50,393 nucleotides of DNA from an uncultured Muribaculaceae bacterium (GTDB lineage Bacteria > Bacteroidota > Bacteroidia > Bacteroidales > Muribaculaceae), in NCBI GenBank assembly GCA_910577465.1, contig CAJTMM010000012.1, forward strand, positions 23,579 to 73,971, read 5' to 3'. A program made the position numbers and the translations under genes. Position 1 is the stretch's first letter; each line of letters begins with the position of its first letter. Under the pieces are notes generated by a model that saw only the letters and a program-made list of their open reading frames with translations, had not been told where the DNA came from and made no database searches. Below are positions 34,800 to 43,937 of the stretch, piece by piece.

Positions 34800-34804
34800 A
34801 AATA
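34797..34804 (-). promoter_or_regulatory. Predicted -7 box for ribE
   Basis: TATTTTTG on the minus strand matches TAnnTTTG, about 46 bp before the ribE ATG. Confidence 0.4.
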
Positions 34805-34822
34805 CGGATAAGTGAGCGCAAA

Positions 34823-34878
34823 GCCAAATTTATTTGAGCTTTGCCGAGCATGAGTATTTTGGACGTAGTCAAAAATAC
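34823..34878. repeat. 56-bp direct repeat, first copy
   Basis: Starts GCCAAATTTATTTG and ends GTCAAAAATAC. It contains an 11-bp near-perfect inverted repeat GTATTTTGGAC/GTCAAAAATAC around a GTA loop. The second copy, 68 bp downstream, differs at three positions. Confidence 0.88.
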
Positions 34879-34890
34879 GAAGCAAGTAAT

Positions 34891-34946
34891 GCCAAATTTA
34901 TTTGGACTTTGCCGAGCGTGAGTATTTTGGACGTAGTCAAAAATAC
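34891..34946. repeat. 56-bp direct repeat, second copy
   Basis: As the first copy, with CCAAAT-TT-ATTTGG now a perfect palindrome and the same 11-bp hairpin. It lies just upstream of the esterase promoter box. The pair resembles dispersed extragenic repeats I associate with Bacteroidales genomes; whether copies occur elsewhere in this genome cannot be seen here. Confidence 0.88.
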
Positions 34947-34958
34947 CCCAAAATTTCA

Positions 34959-34966
34959 TATATTTG
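34959..34966 (+). promoter_or_regulatory. Predicted -7 box for the esterase gene
   Basis: TATATTTG 26 bp before the ATG, directly after the second 56-bp repeat. Confidence 0.5.
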
Positions 34967-34992
34967 CATCTCACATATCTTTTTCTTTAATT

Positions 34993-36186
34993 ATGAAACG
35001 ACTGCTCGCACCCATCTTCATAGCGATAGCTTGCTCATTCAACGCTTTAGCCACACCCCCCGACTCGGTAATGGCACCCGTATTCATCATCTTAGGACAG
35101 TCCAACGCCGACGGCTCAGCCATGTTCGACCCCGACGAGGACGCCCGCCTGCGACAATGGTACACATCACCTGCCAATACGGGAGATATGAAAATATGGT
35201 ACCGGAGCACCAAGGTATTTAACCAACCCGTCAACGCCCTTGGCGAAGCTGCACGATGGGTTGTCGACGGTGATACCACCGACATGCAGCCCGGATGGAT
35301 GAACCTATGGTACCGTAACGAGAACCTGTCCGGACGTACAGCCATGAACATGATACACGGTTACGGCACATATAGCACAGGCACAGGTACCGATTGCGCC
35401 CAAGGCCGACGCGGCATAGAAGGTCAGTTCGGAATGAAATTCCGTCAGGCATTCCCCGACGACGACCTATATATTATAAAATTAGGTGTCTCCGGATCAT
35501 TCATATCATCTTGGGCACACCCCGACGACAACACCAACTGGGACTACTTCTACCGCCATATCTACCGTCCGGCAATAGAAGACCTCCTGGCAAAAGGCAA
35601 GCGTCCGTATCTCGCCGGAATATGGTGGATGCAAGGATGCGCCGACATGTACAACACTAAAACTTACTACTATACGCTTCTGCAAAATCTCATCATGAAA
35701 TGCCGCACTGAACTCGGGTTCCCCATGGGGCGGTTCTACATAGGACACATCGTAAAACCGGGTGAATCCGAACTGTACCCGCACGGCTCGATGTCATTCA
35801 GCCAGGACCTGCGCGATGCACAGGATAGCGTAGCCGCAACCACACCTCATGTCGACATTATCGACACCAAGGACTGCGAATTGCAATACGAACCCTATTT
35901 CAGCGGATACGTACACTTCAGCCACAAAGGTGTCAACGCGATTGCCGACACTCTTGTCGCCAAAATCACAGCCGACCCTCGTTGGGAACCATTTTCCACC
36001 CCCGGACAATGGGTAAACCACAACGGACAAATCATATTTTCACCCGAAATCGGTTCCCCCGAAATCTCTTACACTTCCACCCCCGACGGCTCAGCCATAG
36101 AAGCAACGCTCTCCTACCCCGGATGGTCCGAACGCATCAGCCACCACATCACAGGGCTCGAACCGAAACTCCCGCGCCCGGAATAA
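34993..36186 (+). CDS. CE6-like carbohydrate acetylesterase (SGNH/DUF303)
   Basis: 397 residues from the ATG that gives a signal peptide (MKRLLAPIFIAIACSFNALA); upstream in-frame codons lie in the repeats. The SGNH block I nucleophile motif is FIILGQSNADGS, block III is WWMQGCADM, and the catalytic His is in VHFSHKGVNAIAD, as in sialate O-acetylesterase/CE6 proteins. It is exported, probably to the periplasm or surface, and removes acetyl groups from glycans. The exact substrate is unknown. An Ig-like tail (about 330-397) follows the catalytic domain. Confidence 0.85.
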   Translation: MKRLLAPIFIAIACSFNALATPPDSVMAPVFIILGQSNADGSAMFDPDEDARLRQWYTSPANTGDMKIWYRSTKVFNQPVNALGEAARWVVDGDTTDMQPGWMNLWYRNENLSGRTAMNMIHGYGTYSTGTGTDCAQGRRGIEGQFGMKFRQAFPDDDLYIIKLGVSGSFISSWAHPDDNTNWDYFYRHIYRPAIEDLLAKGKRPYLAGIWWMQGCADMYNTKTYYYTLLQNLIMKCRTELGFPMGRFYIGHIVKPGESELYPHGSMSFSQDLRDAQDSVAATTPHVDIIDTKDCELQYEPYFSGYVHFSHKGVNAIADTLVAKITADPRWEPFSTPGQWVNHNGQIIFSPEIGSPEISYTSTPDGSAIEATLSYPGWSERISHHITGLEPKLPRPE

Positions 36187-36218
36187 CAAATTATCGGCAC
36201 AAAACTCATTTTTATGTG

Positions 36219-36267
36219 TAATTGTTTGCAAAATGCGCTTTCCGGCGATAATTTTGCAAACAAATTA
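36219..36267. promoter_or_regulatory. Inverted repeat over the ilv promoter, candidate operator
   Basis: The arms TAATTGTTTGCAAAAT (36219-36234) and ATTTTGCAAACAAATTA (36251-36267) are inverted copies with one bulged base. Each contains the perfect palindrome TTTGCAAA (36225-36232 and 36253-36260, 28 bp apart). The left arm holds the -33 box and the right arm holds the -7 box of the predicted promoter. No T run follows, so it is not a normal terminator. Confidence 0.65.
36225..36256 (+). promoter_or_regulatory. Predicted promoter of the ilv operon
   Basis: TTTG (36225-36228), a 20-bp spacer and TAATTTTG (36249-36256): a full consensus match. The expected start is near 36262, giving a leader of about 89 nt before ilvD. 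Confidence 0.65.
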
Positions 36268-36350
36268 CTCATATACCTTAAATATCGACTTTCACGCCAT
36301 GCCACACAGAACTTATGTGCGAGAAGGTCGTTATCTTTTTTAGTTAGCAA

Positions 36351-38192
36351 ATGACCGAACCTGTGAAATACAAACACCCACTGCGTAGCGAAGTGGCAAT
36401 CAACGGCCGCCGCATGGCAGGCGCCCGCGCCCTTTGGCGCGCCAACGGCATGAAGGAATCCCAGATGGGACGCCCCGTAATAGCCATCGTGAACTCGTTC
36501 ACACAATTTGTCCCCGGACACACGCACCTGCACGAGATAGGTCAGTTCGTAAAAACCGAAATCGAACAAGCCGGTTGCTTCGCAGCCGAGTTCAACACCA
36601 TAGCCATCGACGACGGCATAGCCATGGGGCACGACGGTATGCTCTACTCACTACCATCACGCGACCTCATAGCCGACTCTGTAGAATATATGGTCAACGC
36701 CCACCGCGCCGATGCCATGGTATGCATATCCAACTGCGACAAAGTGACTCCGGGAATGCTCATGGCGGCAATGCGGCTCAACATCCCCACCATATTCGTA
36801 AGCGGCGGACCGATGGAAGCCGGACGCATTGGCGAACGCGCCGTGGACCTCGTCGACATCATGGTCGAGTCTGCCGACGACAGCATCCCCGACAGACAAA
36901 TCCTGGAACTCGAACGCGGCGGATGCCCCACATGCGGCTCATGCTCAGGCATGTTCACCGCTAATTCCATGAACTCCCTCAACGAAGCTATCGGACTCGC
37001 GCTCCCGGGCAACGGCACCATACTTGCCACTCACATCAACCGCAAGGAGCTGTTCCGCCGGGCAGCCCGGCAAATCGTGGACAACGCATACGCCTACTAC
37101 CGCGACGGTGACCTAAGCGTACTGCCCCGCAACATTGCATCGCGCGCCGCCATGCTCAATGCCATGACTCTCGACATAGCCATGGGCGGTTCCACAAACA
37201 CCGTACTTCATCTCCTCGCCATAGCCCACGAAGCGGGAGCCGAATTCACCATGGACGACATCGACGCACTGTCGCGCCGCACACCGGTGCTGTGCAAAGT
37301 AGCACCGAGCTCCACATACCACATCGAAGATGTCAACCGCGCCGGCGGCATCCTATCAATCATGAAGATACTTGCCGACGGAGGACTCCTCGACACATCC
37401 GTGCGCCGCGTCGACGGTACAACTCTGGCGGAAGCTATCGACACCTACGCCATAGGGGGCAAGAACTATAGCGACCACGCCGACGAGCTATGGCGCAGCG
37501 CACCCGGCGGCAAACGAACCACCAAACTCGGAAGCCAGATGGCATATTACTCGAAGCTCGACACCGACCGCTCACATGGGTGCATACGCGACTTCTCTCA
37601 CGCCTACGTCAACGACGGCGGGCTTGCAGTACTGCACGGCAACATAGCCGCCGACGGATGCGTAGTCAAGACTGCCGGTGTCGACCCCTCGATATTCCGT
37701 TTCCGCGGTCCCGCACGCGTATTCGAATCGCAGGACCAGACTGTAGAGGCAATCCTCTCCGGCAAAGTAACAAAAGGCGACGTAGCCGTAATCATATACG
37801 AAGGTCCCAAAGGCGGACCCGGAATGCAGGAGATGCTATACCCCACGAGCTACCTCAAGAGCAAGCATCTCGGAAAGGAATGCGCGCTTATCACCGACGG
37901 ACGATTCTCAGGCGGCACTTCCGGTCTATCCATCGGACACATATCGCCCGAAGCGGCTGCCGGTGGCAACATTGCCTTGCTGCGCGACGGCGACATCATA
38001 ACCATCGATATACCCGCACGCACCATCGACGTCGAACTCTCTGACGACGAACTGCAACGCCGCCGCGACCAAGAGACGGCTCGCGGAAATGAAGCCTTCA
38101 CCCCCCACTCCCGCCGGCGCGAAATATCCCGTGCTCTGCGTGCCTACGCGGCAACCGTCACATCTGCCGACAAAGGCGGTGTGCGCATATAG
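36351..38192 (+). CDS. ilvD: Dihydroxy-acid dehydratase
   Basis: 613 residues. It makes 2-ketoisovalerate and 2-keto-3-methylvalerate in valine/isoleucine synthesis and carries an Fe-S cluster. Motifs: GHTHLHEIGQ early, CISNCDKVTPGM with a cluster cysteine near 125, GGCPTCGSCSGMFTANSMN near 195-213, and the C-terminal LITDGRFSGGTSGLSIGHISPEAA. First gene of the ilv operon. A 46-codon ORF overlaps its start but begins upstream of the predicted transcript start. Confidence 0.97.
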   Translation: MTEPVKYKHPLRSEVAINGRRMAGARALWRANGMKESQMGRPVIAIVNSFTQFVPGHTHLHEIGQFVKTEIEQAGCFAAEFNTIAIDDGIAMGHDGMLYSLPSRDLIADSVEYMVNAHRADAMVCISNCDKVTPGMLMAAMRLNIPTIFVSGGPMEAGRIGERAVDLVDIMVESADDSIPDRQILELERGGCPTCGSCSGMFTANSMNSLNEAIGLALPGNGTILATHINRKELFRRAARQIVDNAYAYYRDGDLSVLPRNIASRAAMLNAMTLDIAMGGSTNTVLHLLAIAHEAGAEFTMDDIDALSRRTPVLCKVAPSSTYHIEDVNRAGGILSIMKILADGGLLDTSVRRVDGTTLAEAIDTYAIGGKNYSDHADELWRSAPGGKRTTKLGSQMAYYSKLDTDRSHGCIRDFSHAYVNDGGLAVLHGNIAADGCVVKTAGVDPSIFRFRGPARVFESQDQTVEAILSGKVTKGDVAVIIYEGPKGGPGMQEMLYPTSYLKSKHLGKECALITDGRFSGGTSGLSIGHISPEAAAGGNIALLRDGDIITIDIPARTIDVELSDDELQRRRDQETARGNEAFTPHSRRREISRALRAYAATVTSADKGGVRI

Positions 38193-38242
38193 CCATACAA
38201 CGCCTTTCACCACAACGTATCACTACCGAAAACTATTTGTTT

Positions 38243-39988
38243 ATGAGCAATAAAATCACCGGAGCCGAAGCTCTTATCCGCGGACTGATAGCCGAAGACG
38301 TAAACCTCGTATTCGGCTATCCGGGCGGATACATCATACCGGTCTTCGACAAGCTCTATGATTACACCGACCGCATCACCAACATACTCACACGCCACGA
38401 ACAGGGAGCCATGCACGCCGCGCAAGGCTACGCACGCACATCCCACCGGCCGGGCGTCGTGATAGTCACATCAGGACCCGCGGCAACCAACCTAATCACA
38501 GGGCTCAGCGACGCCATGATGGACAGCACTCCGCTGGTGGTCATCACCGGACAGGCACCATCCTCAATGCTCGGCACCGACGCCTTTCAGGAAACCGATG
38601 TGATGGGCATCACCCAGCCCATCACCAAATGGAGCTATCAGATACGCCATGCCAAGGATGTAGAGTGGGCACTCTCGCGTGCATTCCACATAGCCACCAC
38701 AGGACGCCCCGGTCCCGTAGTGCTCGACTTCACCAAAGACGCCCAGATTGAGCTTACCGAAAGCTCCTACAGCCGTTGCCGCTTTATACGCTCCTACATA
38801 TCGCGCCCCGAAGTGGCGGACGTGGAGGTACAGCGACTTGCCGATATGATCAACTCCGCCCGCCGCCCGCTTATTCTCGCCGGACAGGGCATAACCATCT
38901 CCGAAGCCGAACAGCAATTGACAGCACTCGCCGAGAAAGCCGATATACCGGTCGCAGCAACTCTGCTCGGACTATCAGCAATGCCATCCGACCATCCCCT
39001 GTTCATGGGTATGCTCGGCATGCACGGCAACATAGCACCCAACATAGCCACCAACCACGCCGACCTCATCGTGGCAATAGGCATGCGGTTCGACGACCGC
39101 GTCACCGGCGACGTCCGGCGCTACGCTCCGCAAGCCAAGATTGCACACATCGACATCGATGAAGCCGAATTCAACAAAAACGTCAAGGCGCACGCCACCG
39201 TACACGGCGACGCCGCCGAAGTGCTCACACGCCTACTCCCGCTCATCAACAAAGCCCGGCACGCCGAATGGGTCGACTCATTCAGCACCCACGCCGAAGT
39301 TGAGCACAACGAAGTCATGCAGGCAGCCGCCTTCGGCACCGACCCCGACGCACCTGCCACCATGGGCGAGACCGCACGCAAAGTATCCGAAGCAGCCGGA
39401 CACGGAGCCATACTCGTCACCGACGTCGGTCAGAACCAGATGCTTTCGGCACGATACTTCCGCTACACCGCACCCCGCAGCATCATCACCTCCGGCGGAC
39501 TGGGCACCATGGGATTCGGACTCCCCGCGGCTATCGGTGCCAAGATGGGCGCCCCCGACCGCCCCGTATGCCTTTTCACCGGCGACGGCGGACTCCAGAT
39601 GACCATACAGGAACTCGGCACTATCATGCAATACGGCACCGACGTGAAAATAATACTCCTCAACAACAACTTCCTCGGCAACGTGCGCCAGTGGCAGGCA
39701 TTGTTCTTCAACAACCGCTTCTCACAGACACCCCTCCTCAACCCCGACTTCGTAACTCTGGCAAAATCCTACGGCATACCCGCCGAGGACGTACCCACAC
39801 GCGCCCACCTCGACGACGCCATACACCGCATGATACACCACCAAGGCAGCTACCTGCTCAACGTCAACATCGACCCCGCCGACATGGTATTCCCCATGAC
39901 ACCCGTAGGACAGGCAGTCGACTATATCATGCTCGACCACGAACGCGTCTACACACCCGCCGGCAACGACTCTCCGCTACATCCATAA
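38243..39988 (+). CDS. ilvB: Acetolactate synthase, large (catalytic) subunit
   Basis: 581 residues from ATG. The ThDP-dependent enzyme condenses pyruvate with pyruvate or 2-ketobutyrate. It shows FGYPGGYIIPVFDKL (catalytic-Glu region RHEQGAMHAAQGYAR), a central FAD-type domain, and the C-terminal ThDP motif GDGGLQMTIQELGT…NNNFLGNVRQWQ. The regulatory subunit follows 21 bp later. Confidence 0.96.
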   Translation: MSNKITGAEALIRGLIAEDVNLVFGYPGGYIIPVFDKLYDYTDRITNILTRHEQGAMHAAQGYARTSHRPGVVIVTSGPAATNLITGLSDAMMDSTPLVVITGQAPSSMLGTDAFQETDVMGITQPITKWSYQIRHAKDVEWALSRAFHIATTGRPGPVVLDFTKDAQIELTESSYSRCRFIRSYISRPEVADVEVQRLADMINSARRPLILAGQGITISEAEQQLTALAEKADIPVAATLLGLSAMPSDHPLFMGMLGMHGNIAPNIATNHADLIVAIGMRFDDRVTGDVRRYAPQAKIAHIDIDEAEFNKNVKAHATVHGDAAEVLTRLLPLINKARHAEWVDSFSTHAEVEHNEVMQAAAFGTDPDAPATMGETARKVSEAAGHGAILVTDVGQNQMLSARYFRYTAPRSIITSGGLGTMGFGLPAAIGAKMGAPDRPVCLFTGDGGLQMTIQELGTIMQYGTDVKIILLNNNFLGNVRQWQALFFNNRFSQTPLLNPDFVTLAKSYGIPAEDVPTRAHLDDAIHRMIHHQGSYLLNVNIDPADMVFPMTPVGQAVDYIMLDHERVYTPAGNDSPLHP

Positions 39989-40009
39989 ACTAACCACCAA
40001 CCGCCACCT

Positions 40010-40558
40010 ATGGACCCATCCACACTCTACACCATAGCCGTATTCTCGGAAAATCACGTGGGGCTGCTCAATCAGCTCTCCATCATATTCACCCGCCGGT
40101 GCCTCAACATCGAAAGCGTCACCGCCAGCACATGCTCCATACCCGGAGTCCACAAAATCACCATCACATGCCACAGCACACCGGACATGATGGACAAAGT
40201 CATCAAGCAGATCGAGAAACGCATCGACGTAATACGCGCCTTCTACTACACCGACAGCGAGATTGTCTACCAGGAAGTGGCACTTTACAAAGTACCCACA
40301 CCGAAGATGCTCATCGAAAACCACGTCGAAGACATCATCCGACGCCACGGCGCGCGCATCCTCGACATCACGCCCGACTACACCATTATTGAAAAAACCG
40401 GACATTACGACGAAACCGAAGCGCTATTTCAGGAGTTGAAGCGTTATGATATTAAACAGTTCGTGCGCAGCGGACGTGTCGCCATCACACGCTCACCCAT
40501 TGAGCATGTCGACAATTTCCTGCAGCGTCGCGAAGCACAAAAACCTTCCGAATCATGA
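40010..40558 (+). CDS. ilvN: Acetolactate synthase, small (regulatory) subunit
   Basis: 182 residues. The N-terminal ACT domain (YTIAVFSENHVGLLNQLSIIFTRRCLNIESVTASTCSIPGVHKITI) is of the type that binds valine for feedback inhibition, followed by the C-terminal ACT-like half with IKQFVRSGRVAITR. Its stop overlaps the thioesterase start as ATGA, so the two are coupled. Confidence 0.94.
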   Translation: MDPSTLYTIAVFSENHVGLLNQLSIIFTRRCLNIESVTASTCSIPGVHKITITCHSTPDMMDKVIKQIEKRIDVIRAFYYTDSEIVYQEVALYKVPTPKMLIENHVEDIIRRHGARILDITPDYTIIEKTGHYDETEALFQELKRYDIKQFVRSGRVAITRSPIEHVDNFLQRREAQKPSES

Positions 40559-41331
40559 CTCTGCTATCTGAAAAAATCTACACCCACGCATTCCGCCTCA
40601 CAGCGGCACAATGCAACGCTCAGCGGGAACTCGCCCCGGCAATGCTCATACAGCAAATCATTGAAGTCGCCACCGAACACGCCGACCTCCTCGGCGTCGG
40701 GTTCAAGCGGCTCCAGGAAGACGGCAACCTATGGGTACTCTCGCGCATAGCCATCGACATACACCGCTATCCGCGGCTGCTCGAACGCTACTCACTATCC
40801 ACATGGATTGAAAACTACAACCGCCACTTCTCCGAACGCAACTTCGAGCTGCGCGGCGAAGACGGCGAGGTCATAGGCTATGCCCGCACTATATGGGTAG
40901 CCATCAACATGCACACCCGGCGTCCCGCCGACCTCTCCGGCATTTCCTACATAGCCGAGACCGTATGCGACCATCCCTGCCCCATGGCGCGGCAAGGCAA
41001 GATTCGTCCGCAGGACCCGCCGCAGATAGTCCACAACTACACATTCATGGTCAGCGACATCGACTTCAACCGCCACGTCAACTCCGCCCGGTACGTCGAA
41101 CTCATCCTCAATCAGTTTGACCTCCCCACCTACGACGACTTCTATCTCTCACGCTTCGAAATCGAATACAAGCACGAAGCCCACTTCGGCGACGAGGTAG
41201 AGGTATGCTCCAGCTTTCAGGACGAAACCCTGGTCACAGCCATTCAGCTCGACGAAACACCCGTATGCGTGGCACGCTCATTCATGACACCGCGCGGCAA
41301 AGAAAAAGAATCAGATACCACTCAACAATAA
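40555..41331 (+). CDS. Acyl-ACP thioesterase embedded in the ilv operon
   Basis: 258 residues with the double hot-dog layout of FatA/FatB-type acyl-ACP thioesterases: YTHAFRLTAAQCNAQRELAPAMLIQQIIEVATEHADLLG at the start, then WVLSRIAIDIHRYPRLLE, the second domain with SDIDFNRHVNSARYVELI (the catalytic Asn/His region) and FEIEYKHEAHFGD. It releases fatty acids from ACP. It sits between ilvN and ilvC, coupled to the former. Branched-chain fatty acids of Bacteroidota derive from the same keto acids, which may explain the placement (inference). Confidence 0.9.
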   Translation: MTLLSEKIYTHAFRLTAAQCNAQRELAPAMLIQQIIEVATEHADLLGVGFKRLQEDGNLWVLSRIAIDIHRYPRLLERYSLSTWIENYNRHFSERNFELRGEDGEVIGYARTIWVAINMHTRRPADLSGISYIAETVCDHPCPMARQGKIRPQDPPQIVHNYTFMVSDIDFNRHVNSARYVELILNQFDLPTYDDFYLSRFEIEYKHEAHFGDEVEVCSSFQDETLVTAIQLDETPVCVARSFMTPRGKEKESDTTQQ

Positions 41332-41363
41332 TCAAACTTAATCACTCATCATAACATTTATTT

Positions 41364-42407
41364 ATGGCAAGACTCAACTTTGGCGGCGTCGAAGAGACCG
41401 TCGTTACCCGCCAGGAATTTCCATTGGAAAAAGCACGTGAGATACTCAAGAACGAAACCATAGCAGTGCTCGGCTACGGAGTGCAAGGACCCGGGCAGAG
41501 CCTTAACCTGCGCGACAACGGATTCAACGTCATAGTCGGACAGCGTCCGGGCAAGACCTACGACAAAGCCGTCGCCGACGGATGGGTGCCCGGCACCACC
41601 CTGTTCTCCATCGAGGAGGCCGCCAAGCGCGCCACCATCGTGATGTGCCTGCTCAGCGACGCAGCCGTATTATCCGTATGGCCCGTAATCCGCCCACACC
41701 TCACCGAAGGAAAAGCCCTGTACTTCTCCCACGGGTTCGCCATCGCATGGCCCGAACGCACAGGCGTCACACCGCCAGCCGACATTGACGTCATAATGGT
41801 CGCACCCAAAGGCTCAGGCACATCACTCCGCACCATGTTCCTCGAACACCGTGGCGTCAACGCAAGCTACGCCATCGAGCAGGACTACACCGGACACGCC
41901 CTCGAGCGCACACTCGCACTCGGCATTGGCATCGGCTCAGGCTACCTCTTCGAGACCACATTCAAACGCGAAGCCGTCAGCGACCTCACCGGCGAACGCG
42001 GCTCACTCATGGGAGCCATCCAAGGTCTGTTCCTGGCACAGTACGAAGTACTCCGCGCACACGGACACACACCCTCCGAAGCATTCAACGAAACCGTCGA
42101 GGAACTCACCCAATCACTCATGCCCCTCTTCGCGCAGCGTGGCATGGACTGGATGTACGCCAACTGCTCCACCACCGCACAGCGCGGCGCCCTCGACTGG
42201 ATGGGTCCATTCCACGACGCCGTAAAGCCCGTCATGGAACGCCTGTATGAAAGCGTCGAAAGCGGCATTGAAGCACAACGCTCCATCGACTCCAACTCAC
42301 GCCCCGACTACCGTCAGCAACTCGAATCCGAGCTCAAAGCCATGCGCGAGAGCGAACTATGGCAAGCCGGCATGACAGTCCGTCAGCTACGCCCCGAAAA
42401 CGACTGA
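41364..42407 (+). CDS. ilvC: Ketol-acid reductoisomerase
   Basis: 347 residues, the size of the Bacteroidetes class I enzyme. It isomerises and reduces acetolactate with NADPH. Rossmann motif GYGVQGPGQSLNLRDNG, cofactor loop GQRPGKTYDKA, APKGSGTSLR in the substrate region, and the C-terminal knotted domain with LMGAIQGLFLAQYEVL and ANCSTTAQRGALDWM. Last gene of the operon; a strong terminator follows. Confidence 0.97.
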   Translation: MARLNFGGVEETVVTRQEFPLEKAREILKNETIAVLGYGVQGPGQSLNLRDNGFNVIVGQRPGKTYDKAVADGWVPGTTLFSIEEAAKRATIVMCLLSDAAVLSVWPVIRPHLTEGKALYFSHGFAIAWPERTGVTPPADIDVIMVAPKGSGTSLRTMFLEHRGVNASYAIEQDYTGHALERTLALGIGIGSGYLFETTFKREAVSDLTGERGSLMGAIQGLFLAQYEVLRAHGHTPSEAFNETVEELTQSLMPLFAQRGMDWMYANCSTTAQRGALDWMGPFHDAVKPVMERLYESVESGIEAQRSIDSNSRPDYRQQLESELKAMRESELWQAGMTVRQLRPEND

Positions 42408-42433
42408 TTCCCACACACCATACAAATACACCT

Positions 42434-42468
42434 ACCGGCGACCCACCAAAGTCGCCGGTAACTTTTTT
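42434..42468 (+). terminator. Terminator of the ilv operon
   Basis: A perfect 9-bp stem ACCGGCGAC/GTCGCCGGT with an 8-nt loop, followed by AAC and T6, 27 bp after the ilvC stop. Confidence 0.93.
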
Positions 42469-42502
42469 CATCCCCACCAACCGGAGCGAGGGCAAATCGG
42501 GG

Positions 42503-42521
42503 CGAGGGCATCCTGCCCTCG
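42503..42521. repeat. GC hairpin between ilvC and the MalY/PatB gene
   Basis: An inverted repeat CGAGGGCA-TCC-TGCCCTCG with no T run, preceded by a second GAGCGAGGGCA half-copy (42484-42494). It could be a REP-like extragenic element. Confidence 0.6.
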
Positions 42522-42537
42522 TACACCCAACCAACCC

Positions 42538-42574
42538 CATTCCTCATTCCTAATTTCTCATTCCTAATTCCTAA
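42538..42574. repeat. Degenerate ATTCCTAATT tandem tract
   Basis: Short repeats of ATTCCTAATT/TCTC units fill the last bases before the MalY/PatB gene's stop codon. No function is apparent. Confidence 0.6.
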
Positions 42575-43753
42575 TTATCCCAACACCGCCTTAAGCTGCC
42601 CCATAGCCTTCAGCAACTCAGCACGCGGCATAGCCACATTCAGGCGCATGAAACCCTCGCCCTGGATGCCGAACATCGTACCAGAATTAAGAGCCAGATG
42701 AGCCTTGTTCACAAACAGATCCACCAACTCATCCTGGCACAGCCCAAGCTCGCGGCAATCAAGCCATATCAGGAACGAAGCCTGCGGACGCACAGCCTTC
42801 ACACCCGGCAGTTCACGCTCCACATAATCCACCACAGCCTCTATATTACCCTCTATGTAAGGGAGCAGCTCATTAAGCCAAGACTCGCCGTTGCGATAGG
42901 CAGCTTCCGTACCCACCGTAGCCGAGAAGAACGGCGATGAAAACTCATTAGCCTCCATCCAGCGGTAGAACGGTTCGCGCAGACCCTTGTGCGGCACCAC
43001 CATCCATGAGCTCACCAGACCGGGTATATTGAACGTCTTCGACGGAGCGCCAAACGACACCGACACCGCCGCCGCATCATCGCTCACCGAAGCAAACGGT
43101 ATATGCGCACGACCGTAAAGCATCAGGTCGCCATGAATCTCATCCGACAGCACTATCACGCCATACTGCCGGGCAAGGCGAGCCACACTGCGCAGCGTCT
43201 CCGCATCCCACTGTATGCCCACAGGATTGTGGGGATTGCACAATATCATCATCTTCGGACGCTCATGCGCGAATATATCCTCCAGCCCCTCGAGGTCCAT
43301 CTCGTAAAACGAGTCACCCTTGCCGGCAACCAGCGGATTCTCTATCACCACACGGTCATTCCCCTCCGTCACCAGACGGAACGGATGGTACACCGGCGGT
43401 TGTATCACCACCTTGTCGCCCGGACGGGTAAAGAAATTCAGGGCATACGCTATACCGCGCACCACACCCGGCACGAAAGCCAGATCCTCACGTCTCACCG
43501 AGAAATTATGACGGCGCTTCAGCCAATCTATTATCGACTCCCAGTAACCCTCACCAGGAGTGCTGTAGCCATAAACCGGATGGTCGAAACGCGTACGCAA
43601 CGCATCCACTATATCCGGACAAGCCGCAAACTCCATATCAGCTATCCACAGTGGCGTAAGGTCATCACGCCCGAATAGTTCTGTCAGATTATCGTACTTC
43701 ATCGACTTCGATGAACGACGGTCTATAACCTCGTCGAAATTATACTTTCCCAT
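42575..43753 (-). CDS. MalY/PatB-family PLP-dependent C-S lyase or aminotransferase
   Basis: 392 residues from MGKYNFDEVIDRR; an ATG 60 bp upstream adds a Cys/Arg-rich leader not typical of the family. PLP fold type I: LWIADMEFAACPDIVDAL, YGYSTPGEGYWESI, LCNPHNPVG, VLSDEIHGDL and the Schiff-base Lys in SFGAPSKTFNIPG. The family includes cystathionine beta-lyases and C-S lyases, sometimes with aminotransferase activity. It is divergent from rel. Confidence 0.85.
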   Translation of the reverse strand: MGKYNFDEVIDRRSSKSMKYDNLTELFGRDDLTPLWIADMEFAACPDIVDALRTRFDHPVYGYSTPGEGYWESIIDWLKRRHNFSVRREDLAFVPGVVRGIAYALNFFTRPGDKVVIQPPVYHPFRLVTEGNDRVVIENPLVAGKGDSFYEMDLEGLEDIFAHERPKMMILCNPHNPVGIQWDAETLRSVARLARQYGVIVLSDEIHGDLMLYGRAHIPFASVSDDAAAVSVSFGAPSKTFNIPGLVSSWMVVPHKGLREPFYRWMEANEFSSPFFSATVGTEAAYRNGESWLNELLPYIEGNIEAVVDYVERELPGVKAVRPQASFLIWLDCRELGLCQDELVDLFVNKAHLALNSGTMFGIQGEGFMRLNVAMPRAELLKAMGQLKAVLG

Positions 43754-43802
43754 AGCAAGATGTGTTCCATGGCGGCAACATCGCCTCCGTTCTATTTTTC
43801 CG

Positions 43803-43810
43803 CAAAAGTA
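43803..43810 (-). promoter_or_regulatory. Predicted -7 box for the MalY/PatB gene
   Basis: TACTTTTG on the minus strand, about 49 bp before the chosen ATG. Confidence 0.45.
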
Positions 43811-43937
43811 CATAAAAAAACTGTGATTTATTTACACCGGCAGAATAAAAAGGTCAAGCCCCTCGCCCCACACAGCCCGCAAACCGTTTTTTCGCTCAAT
43901 AATACGCCAAATTGCATCTTATCTCATCATTTTTTAC

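Noticed and set aside
36214..36354. A 46-codon, leucine-rich ORF ending in ATGA with ilvD, at first taken as an attenuation leader peptide
   Set aside because: Its ATG lies upstream of the predicted -33/-7 boxes and transcript start (near 36262), so the ilv message should not contain its start. It would be revived only if a further upstream promoter is found.
42503..42521. The GC hairpin after ilvC as a second terminator
   Set aside because: No T run follows it on either strand, and a full terminator lies just upstream.
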